Origin: JBCBTD01 sp039818825
GTDB taxonomy: Bacteria; Pseudomonadota; Alphaproteobacteria; Geminicoccales; Geminicoccaceae
NCBI GenBank assembly: GCA_039818825.1
Contig: JBCBTD010000102.1
Location: forward strand, 1 to 10,042
Direction: 5' to 3'
Length of the DNA: 10,042 bases
In this document: positions 1 through 5,698 of the stretch, piece after piece
Layout: each line of letters begins with the position of its first letter
Position numbering within the stretch: the first letter of the stretch is position 1
Made by a program: the position numbers and the translations under genes
The notes under the pieces: model-generated
What the model saw: only the letters and a program-made list of their open reading frames with translations
What the model was told of the DNA's origin: nothing
The model's database searches: none

Positions 1-1592
1 ACGAAGAGCCGCTGCGGCTCGCCACACGCAAAGGACTCCTGCTCGACGGGGTCGAGGGGGCCGGCAACTTCGATCTGGTCATCAGCCTGCCGATGTTGCG
101 CGATCTCAGCTTCGACGACGTGGAGTTGGCGTTCGGCGCGACCTTCGACGGCGTGCGCCTGCCGGGCGTGATCGCCGGACGTGACCTCGATAGCAGCGAT
201 TTCGAAGTCCGTGCCGGGCCTACCTGGTTCGAGGCGCGAGGTCGCGGCACCATCGTCGGTGTGCCGTTGAACCTCGCGTTCGTCTCCGACGCCGCCAACG
301 ACAGTGAAATCCTGACGGCCACCGGCCGGGTGAACGCCGATGATCTCGACGACCTGGGTGTGCCCAGCGTCCTAGGCCTCGCCGGCACCGTCGCCATCGA
401 CGCGTCCGCCGACGTCCGCGACAAGGACCGCCCGAACCTCGACGTGGTCGTCGACATCACCACGGCGGAAGTCCTGTTCGAACCGTTGAGCCTCTGGAAG
501 CCTGAAGGGATTCAAGGCGAACTCCGTGCCACGGTGATCCAGGAACCGGCAGGCGTCACCATCGAGAGCGCCACCGCGAGCTGGGCTGGCGTCGAGCTGG
601 CGGCGGAGGGGTCGGTCGACGCCGCCGGGCGGCTGGAACGGCTGCTGGTCGATCCGATCGTGATCGGCGGCAGCAGCGCGCGCCTAGCGATCGTACGTGA
701 GGGCGAGCTTCTGGACGTCCAGCTGACCGGCTCGCGGCTGGAGTTCGACCCGCAGCAACTGTTCAGGCAGCAGGACCGCGACACGCGCCCAGCAGCCCCC
801 GCCGACGCGACTGCAACGGAGGATCTCCGAGCGACCATCGATCTCGGCGAAGTCGTCACCGGCAATGGTCTGGGCTTCGCCCAGGTGACCGGGCTCGTCG
901 AGCGTGTCGACGGTATCATCCAGCGCGCGGATCTTCGAGGCGCGACACTCGCGTCCGCGGCACCGTTCACGTTGACGATCGAGCCCCGCACTGCCGGCCA
1001 CCAGCTCGTACTCACCAGCGACGACGCCGGCGATGTGCTTCAGGGTCTGGGCCTCTCACAGGCGCTGCACGGTGGCCGGCTCCGCATCGATGGCCTCATC
1101 ACGCGGCAACGCCCCGATCTGTTGGCCGAGGGCTCGCTGGAGCTGGACGACTTCGTGATCAGGAAGGGGCCGACGGCGATCAAGGTGCTGAGCCTGACGC
1201 CGCCGATCGAGGGCTTGGATCCCGACGCAATCCAAATCGACCGGTTCACGGGCACTTTCGGCATCGACGGCGACACACTGCGGATCGGCGACGTGCTGAT
1301 GGTCGGCTCCAACATCGCCGTCCGCGCCAACGGCACGTTCGATCTTGCGTCCGACCGTATCGACCTCCAGGGCAACCTGGCACCGCTCGCGACCGTCAAT
1401 CGATTCCTCGGGAGGGTGCCGCTGATCGGCGCCCTGCTGCAAGGGTCGTCCGGTGCCGGCGCCTTCGCCGTGACCTTCACCGTGGTCGGCGACCCGGCCA
1501 ACCCGGAGGTGACCGTCAATCCGTTCTCGTTACTGGCACCGGGTGTCTTGCGCGACCTGTTCGGCGGCACGCCCATGCCTGAAACGAACTAG
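1..1592 (+). CDS. AsmA/YhdP-like (DUF3971) envelope protein, C-terminal part
   Basis: The reading frame is open from the first full codon at position 3 to a TAG at 1590-1592, giving 529 visible residues; the start lies upstream. An internal ATG at 93 is not taken as the start because the frame and the family-like sequence (GAGNFDLVISLPM) continue before it. The body is a series of short beta-rich repeats with alternating hydrophobic residues, as in AsmA-like proteins. The last 170 residues carry the conserved C-terminal features: a GGRLRIDG segment, then LELDDFVIRKGP, and near the end VNPFSLLAPGVLRDLFGG. In E. coli the relative YhdP is an inner-membrane-anchored protein spanning the periplasm that helps move phospholipid to the outer membrane; a similar envelope role is inferred here. 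The membrane anchor would be in the missing N-terminus. It converges on the minus-strand tRNA and mnmA genes. Family assignment is firm, exact function is not. Confidence 0.85.
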   Translation, partial: EEPLRLATRKGLLLDGVEGAGNFDLVISLPMLRDLSFDDVELAFGATFDGVRLPGVIAGRDLDSSDFEVRAGPTWFEARGRGTIVGVPLNLAFVSDAANDSEILTATGRVNADDLDDLGVPSVLGLAGTVAIDASADVRDKDRPNLDVVVDITTAEVLFEPLSLWKPEGIQGELRATVIQEPAGVTIESATASWAGVELAAEGSVDAAGRLERLLVDPIVIGGSSARLAIVREGELLDVQLTGSRLEFDPQQLFRQQDRDTRPAAPADATATEDLRATIDLGEVVTGNGLGFAQVTGLVERVDGIIQRADLRGATLASAAPFTLTIEPRTAGHQLVLTSDDAGDVLQGLGLSQALHGGRLRIDGLITRQRPDLLAEGSLELDDFVIRKGPTAIKVLSLTPPIEGLDPDAIQIDRFTGTFGIDGDTLRIGDVLMVGSNIAVRANGTFDLASDRIDLQGNLAPLATVNRFLGRVPLIGALLQGSSGAGAFAVTFTVVGDPANPEVTVNPFSLLAPGVLRDLFGGTPMPETN

Positions 1593-1606
1593 GTCGCGCC
1601 GCGACC
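1592..1606 (-). terminator. GC-rich hairpin, possible terminator of the minus-strand cluster
   Basis: Arms GGTCGCG (1592-1598) and CGCGACC (1600-1606) are perfect inverted repeats around one base, so a 5-6 bp stem with a 3-5 nt loop is possible. Read on the minus strand, the hairpin is followed by TAGTTCGTTTC, which is moderately T-rich, so it could end transcripts coming from mnmA and the tRNA. On the plus strand no T-run follows. The short loop and imperfect T-tract keep confidence low. Confidence 0.3.
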
Positions 1607-1670
1607 GAGACCGAACGGCAAGCACGCGACGAAGCGCTCGCGGAGGTGACGCCCACCAGCGGGAGGGGCG

Positions 1671-1745
1671 TGGTAGCGGAGGAGGGATTTGAACCCCCGA
1701 CCAAGGGATTATGATTCCCCTGCTCTACCGCTGAGCTACTCCGCC
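1671..1745 (-). tRNA. tRNA-Met (CAT), elongator type
   Basis: The minus strand folds into a full cloverleaf of 75 nt including an encoded CCA (1671-1673). Acceptor arm GGCGGAG (1745-1739) pairs with CTCCGCT, leaving a G1-U72 wobble and discriminator A73. The D arm is GCTCAGCGGTAGAGC. The anticodon stem GGGGA/TCCCT closes the loop ATCATAA with anticodon CAT. The T arm is CGGGGGTTCAAATCCCT, with a conserved TTCAA core. A CAT anticodon can mean elongator Met, initiator Met or Ile2 (lysidine-modified). An initiator is unlikely because position 1 is paired and there is no run of three G-C pairs in the anticodon stem at 29-31. The acceptor and anticodon loop match the alphaproteobacterial elongator as I remember it, but the anticodon 3' side and variable region (CCCTTGGTC) also resemble tRNA-Ile2. 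It lies 41 nt after the mnmA stop on the same strand and may be co-transcribed. Confidence 0.9.
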
Positions 1746-1786
1746 ACCGAGGGTGCGCAGGCGTGTAGGAGGTGGCCCAGGTGGTG

Positions 1787-2926
1787 TCAAGCCAACGCCG
1801 CAACCGCCACCGGGCCGCGCTCGACCGGTACTTCGACCCGGTCGATCCATCCCCCGCCAAGCACCCTCGACCCGGCATAGACGACACAGGCCTGACCCGG
1901 CGCAACACCGAAAGCCGGGTCATCCAGATGCACACGCATGCCGCCGTCGTCGAGCGCAACGCGACCACGCGCCGCCGGCTCGTTGGCCCGATGCTTGACG
2001 TCCACCGCAACACCGACGTCATCCAGGGAACCGTCGCCCAACCAGTTCGGCTCACGCAGAACTAGGGTCTCGGCCAGCAGCGAGTCCCTGGGGCCGACCA
2101 CCACCGCGCGCCGCGCCGTATCCAACCCGACGACGTACAATGGCTCGCCAGCTGCGATGCCGAGGCCGCGGCGTTGGCCGACCGTGTAGTGGGCGAGCCC
2201 GCGGTGCTGGCCGAGGACCTGCCCTGCGAGGTCGACGATCGGACCCGGCTCGCCCGACTCCGGCCGCAACCGCTCGACGATGCGGGCGTAGGAGCCGGTC
2301 GGGACGAAGCAGATGTCCTGGCTGTCCGGCTTCGCCGCGACCGGCAGCTCGAGAGTCGCTGCCAGCGCCCGGACCTCGGCCTTGGGCAAGCCGCCGAGCG
2401 GAAACCGGAGGAATTCGAGCTGGGCGCGCGTGGTCTGGAACAAGAAATGAGTTTGATCGCGATCAGAATCGACGGCGCGGTGCAGCTCCGCGCCCAACGC
2501 CCCCGGCATGCGCCGTGCGTAGTGGCCGGTGGCCAGGGCGGCGGCACCGAGGTCCTCGGCCACGGTCAGCAGGTCGCGAAACTTTACCCGCTGGTTGCAG
2601 CGCACACACGGCAGTGGGGTGCGGCCGGCGGCGTACTCGTCGACGAAGTCGTCGATCACGGCGGCCTGGAACCGCGCCTCGAAGTCCAGCACGTAGTGGG
2701 CGATGCCCAACTGGTCGGCGACGCGACGCGCGTCGTGGACATCCTGGCCCGCACAGCAGGCACCCTTTCGTCCGGCAGCCGCGCCGTGATCGTACAGCTG
2801 CAAGGTAACGCCGACGACGTCGTACCCTTCGCGGCGAAGCAGCGCCGCGACGACCGAGCTGTCGACGCCACCAGACATGGCGACGACGACTCGTGCCGAG
2901 CGGTCGAGATCGAGTGCGGTTGTCAT
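1787..2926 (-). CDS. mnmA: tRNA 2-thiouridylase MnmA
   Basis: MnmA uses ATP to adenylate U34 of tRNA-Lys, -Glu and -Gln and replaces O2 with sulfur from a cysteine-desulfurase persulfide; it acts in the cytoplasm. The 379-residue length fits the family (about 360-380). Visible motifs are the N-type ATP-pyrophosphatase loop SGGVDSS (18-24), GACCAGQDVHDAR (55-67), LPCVRCNQRVKF (105-116) with the expected nucleophile C110, GHYARR (134-139), DQTHFLF (157-163), and DSQDICFV (201-208) with the second catalytic cysteine C206. The C-terminal beta-barrel follows, with TVGQRRGLGI and the final barrel strands. The start is set by the ATG at 2926, whose ATGA overlaps the ferredoxin stop and directly precedes the first conserved strand; an open frame continues upstream to 3121 but that part lies inside the ferredoxin gene and resembles nothing. 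The extra cysteine C107 sits where E. coli MnmA has Asp99. Last protein gene of the minus-strand cluster. Confidence 0.96.
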   Translation of the reverse strand: MTTALDLDRSARVVVAMSGGVDSSVVAALLRREGYDVVGVTLQLYDHGAAAGRKGACCAGQDVHDARRVADQLGIAHYVLDFEARFQAAVIDDFVDEYAAGRTPLPCVRCNQRVKFRDLLTVAEDLGAAALATGHYARRMPGALGAELHRAVDSDRDQTHFLFQTTRAQLEFLRFPLGGLPKAEVRALAATLELPVAAKPDSQDICFVPTGSYARIVERLRPESGEPGPIVDLAGQVLGQHRGLAHYTVGQRRGLGIAAGEPLYVVGLDTARRAVVVGPRDSLLAETLVLREPNWLGDGSLDDVGVAVDVKHRANEPAARGRVALDDGGMRVHLDDPAFGVAPGQACVVYAGSRVLGGGWIDRVEVPVERGPVAVAALA

Positions 2927-3234
2927 TCGCCGATGACCTCGAATGCCAGGCCATCGAGTGTGCCGGCGAGCCGCACCTGACAGCCGAGCCTGGACGTACG
3001 GCGCGGCCGCGCGGCCAGCTCCAGCATATCCCGCTCCTCGTTGCTCGGTGGCGGCAGCCGAGCGTACCAATCGGGCCCGATCACCACGTGGCAGGTGGCG
3101 CACGCCATCTGTCCACCGCACGTGCCCTCCAACTCCAAGTCGAACCGGCGGGCGACCTCCAGGATGGTGCTGCCGTCGACAGCATCGAGGTGACGCGTCT
3201 GCCCGCGTCGGTCGGTCACGATGATCCGCGGCAT
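2923..3234 (-). CDS. fdx: [2Fe-2S] ferredoxin, adrenodoxin/ISC type
   Basis: A 103-residue ferredoxin that carries single electrons in the cytoplasm; ISC-type members supply electrons during Fe-S cluster assembly. The cluster ligands are visible as C39, C45 and C48 (C-x5-C-x2-C in GTCGGQMACATC) plus C85 in RLGCQVRL, the standard adrenodoxin-type spacing. The segment PPPSNEERDMLELA (61-74) is also typical of this family. The start is the ATG at 3234, one base after the TGA of the upstream Fe-S carrier gene; longer in-frame readings run into that gene and look non-biological. No strong Shine-Dalgarno is seen before it, so translation is probably coupled to the upstream gene. Its stop TGA overlaps the mnmA ATG by four bases (ATGA). 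Placement between an A-type carrier and mnmA suggests a role in cluster assembly or in thiolation chemistry, but this is inferred. Confidence 0.93.
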   Translation of the reverse strand: MPRIIVTDRRGQTRHLDAVDGSTILEVARRFDLELEGTCGGQMACATCHVVIGPDWYARLPPPSNEERDMLELAARPRRTSRLGCQVRLAGTLDGLAFEVIGE

Positions 3235-3235
3235 C

Positions 3236-3571
3236 TCAAGTGGTGAAGCTCTCTCCGCAGCCACACCGCGCCTTCTCGTGCGGGTTCTTGAACGTGAAGT
3301 TGGCGCCGAGCTTGCTCTCGACGTAGTCCATCTCGGTGCCAGAGACGAAGTCCATGGCCTCGGCGTCGATGACCACTTTGGCGCCGTCCAGTTCGACCAC
3401 CTCGTCGCGTTCGCCAATCGCGTTGGCGAAGTCGAGCTTGTAGGTCAGACCGGAACAACCGGCGGTCTTGATGCCTAGTCTGATGCCGAGCGCGTCGCCC
3501 CCATGCTGTTCGATGAGGTGTTTGATCCGTGCCGCCGCCGCCGGCGTCAACGAGAGCGAAACTGCTTCCAT
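3236..3571 (-). CDS. iscA: A-type Fe-S cluster carrier (IscA/SufA/ErpA family)
   Basis: A 111-residue A-type carrier that receives an assembled Fe-S cluster and passes it to client enzymes. The three ligand cysteines are present: C39 in IKTAGCSGLTY, and C103 and C105 in the C-terminal CGCGESF. The internal FVSGTEMDYVESKLGA stretch (75-90) is typical of the family, and the length equals the usual 105-120 residues. The ATG at 3571 is preceded by a clear Shine-Dalgarno GGAGG (minus strand 3584-3580) eight bases upstream, the best ribosome site in the cluster. It follows the cysteine desulfurase after 35 nt and is one base before the ferredoxin start. IscA, SufA and ErpA cannot be told apart safely from sequence alone; the iscA symbol reflects the desulfurase-ferredoxin neighbourhood. 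No scaffold gene (iscU) is adjacent. Confidence 0.9.
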   Translation of the reverse strand: MEAVSLSLTPAAAARIKHLIEQHGGDALGIRLGIKTAGCSGLTYKLDFANAIGERDEVVELDGAKVVIDAEAMDFVSGTEMDYVESKLGANFTFKNPHEKARCGCGESFTT

Positions 3572-3606
3572 GGCCTAGGCCTCCGAAAACCTGATACGCC
3601 GCGCCG

Positions 3607-4674
3607 TCAGGCGACGCGACGGCGGGCGGTCACGTCGTGGAACGCCGCGAGGGCTGCGTCGACCTCGGCTTCCGTCGAAGACCAACCCAGCGACAGACGA
3701 ACCGCATCGCCGGCGACACCCATCGCCGCCAGAACGTGACTTCGCCCAACTTTACCCGAGGAGCACGCCGCTCCGCTACTGACTGCGACACCGGCGAGAT
3801 CGAGCGCGATGACCAAAGTCTCGGCCGACCAGCCAGGCACGACCACAGCCGTGGTGTTGGGCAACCGCTCGACCTCGTCGCCGAGCACCCGGAGGTCTGG
3901 AAGAACCGCGCGCAATCCCACCTCCAGGCGGTCGCGTAGCGCGCCGACCCTTCGGGTCTCCGCGACGGTGATCGCACCAAGCGCCGCAGCGAAACCTGCA
4001 GCACCGGGCACGTTCTCGGTGCCGCCACGCCTACCCCGCTCCTGCCCGCCGCCGGCAACCAACGTCGAAGGCTGCCGACCGGGCGCGAGCACCAACGCGC
4101 CGATGCCAGGCGGCCCGCCGACCTTGTGAGAGGACAGAGCGACGCTGTCGGCGAGCGCCGTTAGCGTCGGCAAGTCGAGACGGCCAGGTGCCTGAACCGC
4201 ATCGACGTGCAGGGCAACACCTTCCGGCAAGCGCTCGCGCACGGCGACGAGCGGCTGGAGAACGCCGGTCTCGTTGTTGGCTGCCATCACAGCCACCTGG
4301 TCGACCCCACTCGCGGCGACACGCACCGACAGACCGTCGAGGTCGACGCGGCCGTCACCGTCCACCGGCAGCCGTTCGGCGACCACCCCGGGCTGGGCGA
4401 GCACGCACGGATGCTCGACCGCGCTCGCCATGGCCCGTAGACCGTTCAGCGCCAGGGCGTTGGCCTCGGTCCCGCCGCTGGTGAAAACGATCTGCGCAGG
4501 CGTCACGGCGCAGGCCCCGGCGATCGCCTCGCGGGCGTCCTCCAAAATCCGTTTCGCTCTTCGCCCACCCGAATGGACGGACGACGGGTTGCCGCCGACC
4601 TCCAGCGCCGACTCCATGGCCATTCGTGCCGCCGGGCGAAGCGCCGTTCCGGCGTTGTGGTCGAGATCGATCAA
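3607..4674 (-). CDS. Cysteine desulfurase (IscS/NifS-like, PLP-dependent)
   Basis: It converts cysteine to alanine and holds the sulfur as an enzyme persulfide for Fe-S assembly and tRNA thiolation. Fold-type I, class V aminotransferase motifs are in order: LDHNAGTALRP (4-14), GNPSSVH (28-34), TSGGTEAN (65-72), EHP with H88 expected to stack on PLP, NNETGVLQP (143-151), HVDAVQ with D158 and Q161, SSHKVGGPPG with the PLP lysine K184, RGGTEN (216-221), and the mobile loop SSGAACSSGK with catalytic C304. The start is TTG at 4674, overlapping the cysE stop as TTGA; the next in-frame ATG would remove the conserved N-terminal strand. At 355 residues it is shorter than E. coli IscS (404), mostly at the C-terminus, which in IscS contributes to partner docking. 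It could feed MnmA, Fe-S assembly or both; the gene order favours both. IscS and NifS naming cannot be resolved here. Confidence 0.93.
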   Translation of the reverse strand: MIDLDHNAGTALRPAARMAMESALEVGGNPSSVHSGGRRAKRILEDAREAIAGACAVTPAQIVFTSGGTEANALALNGLRAMASAVEHPCVLAQPGVVAERLPVDGDGRVDLDGLSVRVAASGVDQVAVMAANNETGVLQPLVAVRERLPEGVALHVDAVQAPGRLDLPTLTALADSVALSSHKVGGPPGIGALVLAPGRQPSTLVAGGGQERGRRGGTENVPGAAGFAAALGAITVAETRRVGALRDRLEVGLRAVLPDLRVLGDEVERLPNTTAVVVPGWSAETLVIALDLAGVAVSSGAACSSGKVGRSHVLAAMGVAGDAVRLSLGWSSTEAEVDAALAAFHDVTARRRVA

Positions 4675-5372
4675 GAAGCGACGCGCTCGCCGGCGCGAAC
4701 GACACGCAAAGCCTCACGTTCGCTTTCCAAGGCGGCGATCCGCTCGTGCAGCGCGACGACCTGCTGGCACAAGCTCTTCACGGTCTTGTCCAACGGGTCG
4801 TCGGACGCCTCCGGGCAGCAGCCGTAAGACTGGAAGTCGTGCGTCGGTGCCGGCACGTGCGGCGTGCCGACCGCGCGTGCCGGGATCCCGACCATCGTCG
4901 CGCCGGCGGGAACTTCCTTCACCACCACGGCGTTCGAGCCGATTCGCGCATCGCGCCCGACGGTGAAGGGGCCCAGCACTGCTGCACCGGCGCCGATGAT
5001 GGCGCCGTCCTCGACGGTCGGATGCCGTTTGCCACGCTCGGTGCTGGTACCGCCGAGAGTCACGCCCTGGTAGAGCGTCACGTCGTTGCCGACGACGGCG
5101 GTTTCACCGATCACGACGCCCATGCCGTGGTCGATGAAGACCCGCTCGCCTAGCACGGCGCCCGGATGGATCTCGATGCCGGTGACCAGTCGGTTGAGGT
5201 TCGAGACGAGCCGACCGAGCAGCTTGAAGCCGCGCCGCCACAGCGCATGCGCCAGCCGGTGCCCGACGACGGCATGGAGGCCCGGATAGCAGAGCAGGAT
5301 TTCGACGACCGAATGGGCGGCAGGATCGCGCTCCGCGACCGCCCGGATATCGTCGCGCAGTCTCCTGAACAT
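4671..5372 (-). CDS. cysE: Serine O-acetyltransferase
   Basis: CysE transfers acetyl from acetyl-CoA to serine, giving O-acetylserine, the committed precursor of cysteine. The protein shows an alpha-helical N-terminus (FRRLRDDIRAVAERDPAA) followed by a left-handed beta-helix of hexapeptide repeats. The active-site region HPGAVLGERVFIDHGMGVV contains D81 and H82, and KRHP supplies H117; these correspond to the known catalytic Asp/His and second His of the family. YQGVTLGGT (101-109) is the acetyl-CoA-side turn. A C-terminal tail (about 192-224) has heptad character and may form a short coiled coil. With 233 residues it is of the short bacterial type, smaller than E. coli CysE (273). I chose the ATG at 5372 because it begins the family-like sequence and has a G-run (5383-5378) five bases upstream; an in-frame ATG at 5405 would add 11 residues. 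It heads the cluster and overlaps the desulfurase start by four bases. Confidence 0.94.
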   Translation of the reverse strand: MFRRLRDDIRAVAERDPAAHSVVEILLCYPGLHAVVGHRLAHALWRRGFKLLGRLVSNLNRLVTGIEIHPGAVLGERVFIDHGMGVVIGETAVVGNDVTLYQGVTLGGTSTERGKRHPTVEDGAIIGAGAAVLGPFTVGRDARIGSNAVVVKEVPAGATMVGIPARAVGTPHVPAPTHDFQSYGCCPEASDDPLDKTVKSLCQQVVALHERIAALESEREALRVVRAGERVAS

Positions 5373-5451
5373 CAGAACCCCCCGACGCTGTGCCCCGCGG
5401 GCCATAGAGCCGTCCGCAACATCGAACGACGGTCACTGGCGCGAATTCGGA

Positions 5452-5479
5452 CATATAAGTGCAGGTTGCTGTAGGTCAA
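5452..5479 (-). promoter_or_regulatory. Candidate sigma70-type promoter for cysE
   Basis: On the minus strand TTGACC (5479-5474) and TATATG (5457-5452) are separated by 16 bases, close to the consensus TTGACA-N17-TATAAT. This is the most AT-rich spot in an otherwise GC-rich spacer. A transcript starting near 5445 would have a leader of about 70 nt before the cysE ATG at 5372. No IscR-like or other recognised operator is seen over it. Confidence 0.4.
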
Positions 5480-5569
5480 CGCGGACCCGCTATTTCAGTC
5501 CGGCGCCCAATCGACTTGTCGTACTGCGGACGAGGGTCGGCGGTCGGAGCGTTTCCGGTCGCGCGAGGC

Positions 5570-5591
5570 CGTCGATCACCGGTGATCGACG
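5570..5591. promoter_or_regulatory. Perfect 22-bp palindrome, candidate operator
   Basis: The half-site CGTCGATCACC (5570-5580) is followed without spacer by its exact reverse complement GGTGATCGACG (5581-5591). The dyad stops at 5569/5592, where the bases no longer pair. An uninterrupted even-length dyad centred on CpG is typical of operators bound by dimeric regulators, notably the LacI/GalR family, and it lies about 110 nt upstream of the TRAP start. No regulator gene is in the window. As RNA it could only form a hairpin by opening its central bases, so a DNA-binding role is more likely. Confidence 0.6.
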
Positions 5592-5683
5592 AGCACCACC
5601 GACACCATGGGCCAACATCGACGAAAAAGGTGGTTGAGATGCATTGGATGCGTCGGCTCTGTTGCGTCACGGAACGAGAACGC

Positions 5684-5690
5684 GGGAGGA
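5684..5690 (+). promoter_or_regulatory. Shine-Dalgarno deciding the GTG start of the TRAP binding protein
   Basis: GGGAGGA at 5684-5690 has GGAGG ending at 5689, nine bases before the GTG at 5699 and only three before an in-frame GTG at 5693. Spacing therefore favours 5699. That start also gives a compact Sec signal peptide. Confidence 0.6.
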
Positions 5691-5698
5691 ACGTGACC

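Larger units (their letters stand above)
5373..5698. other. Divergent intergenic control region
   Basis: This non-coding stretch of about 326 nt separates cysE (minus) from the TRAP binding-protein gene (plus). It holds the candidate cysE promoter (5452-5479), a perfect 22-bp palindrome (5570-5591) and the ribosome-binding site at 5684-5690. I see no convincing plus-strand promoter with good -35 and -10 boxes, no tRNA and no small gene. An ATG at 5639 is in frame with the binding protein and could serve as an alternative start. Confidence 0.75.

Noticed and set aside
1649..1671. Hairpin ACGCCC/GGGCGT just after the tRNA as a terminator
   Set aside because: It overlaps the encoded CCA end, has an 11-nt loop and no T-tract.
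2174..2980. Long plus-strand open frame (268 codons) opposite mnmA
   Set aside because: It is antisense to the well-supported mnmA gene, has no recognisable domain, and long antisense frames are expected in GC-rich DNA.
2927..3121. N-terminal extension of mnmA by 65 codons
   Set aside because: It lies inside the ferredoxin gene in another frame and has no similarity to MnmA; the ATGA overlap at 2926 gives a natural start.
5466..5495. Plus-strand promoter-like TTGCTG...CTATTT for the TRAP operon
   Set aside because: Spacing of 18 and weak boxes; it overlaps the better minus-strand promoter and would leave a leader over 190 nt long. Not strong enough to list.
5459..5698. N-terminal extension of the TRAP binding protein by 80 codons from ATG 5459 or 20 codons from ATG 5639
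   Set aside because: It would bury the signal peptide behind a long polar region and cross the palindrome; the Shine-Dalgarno and signal peptide favour GTG 5699. ATG 5639, with AAGG eight bases upstream, remains a minor alternative.
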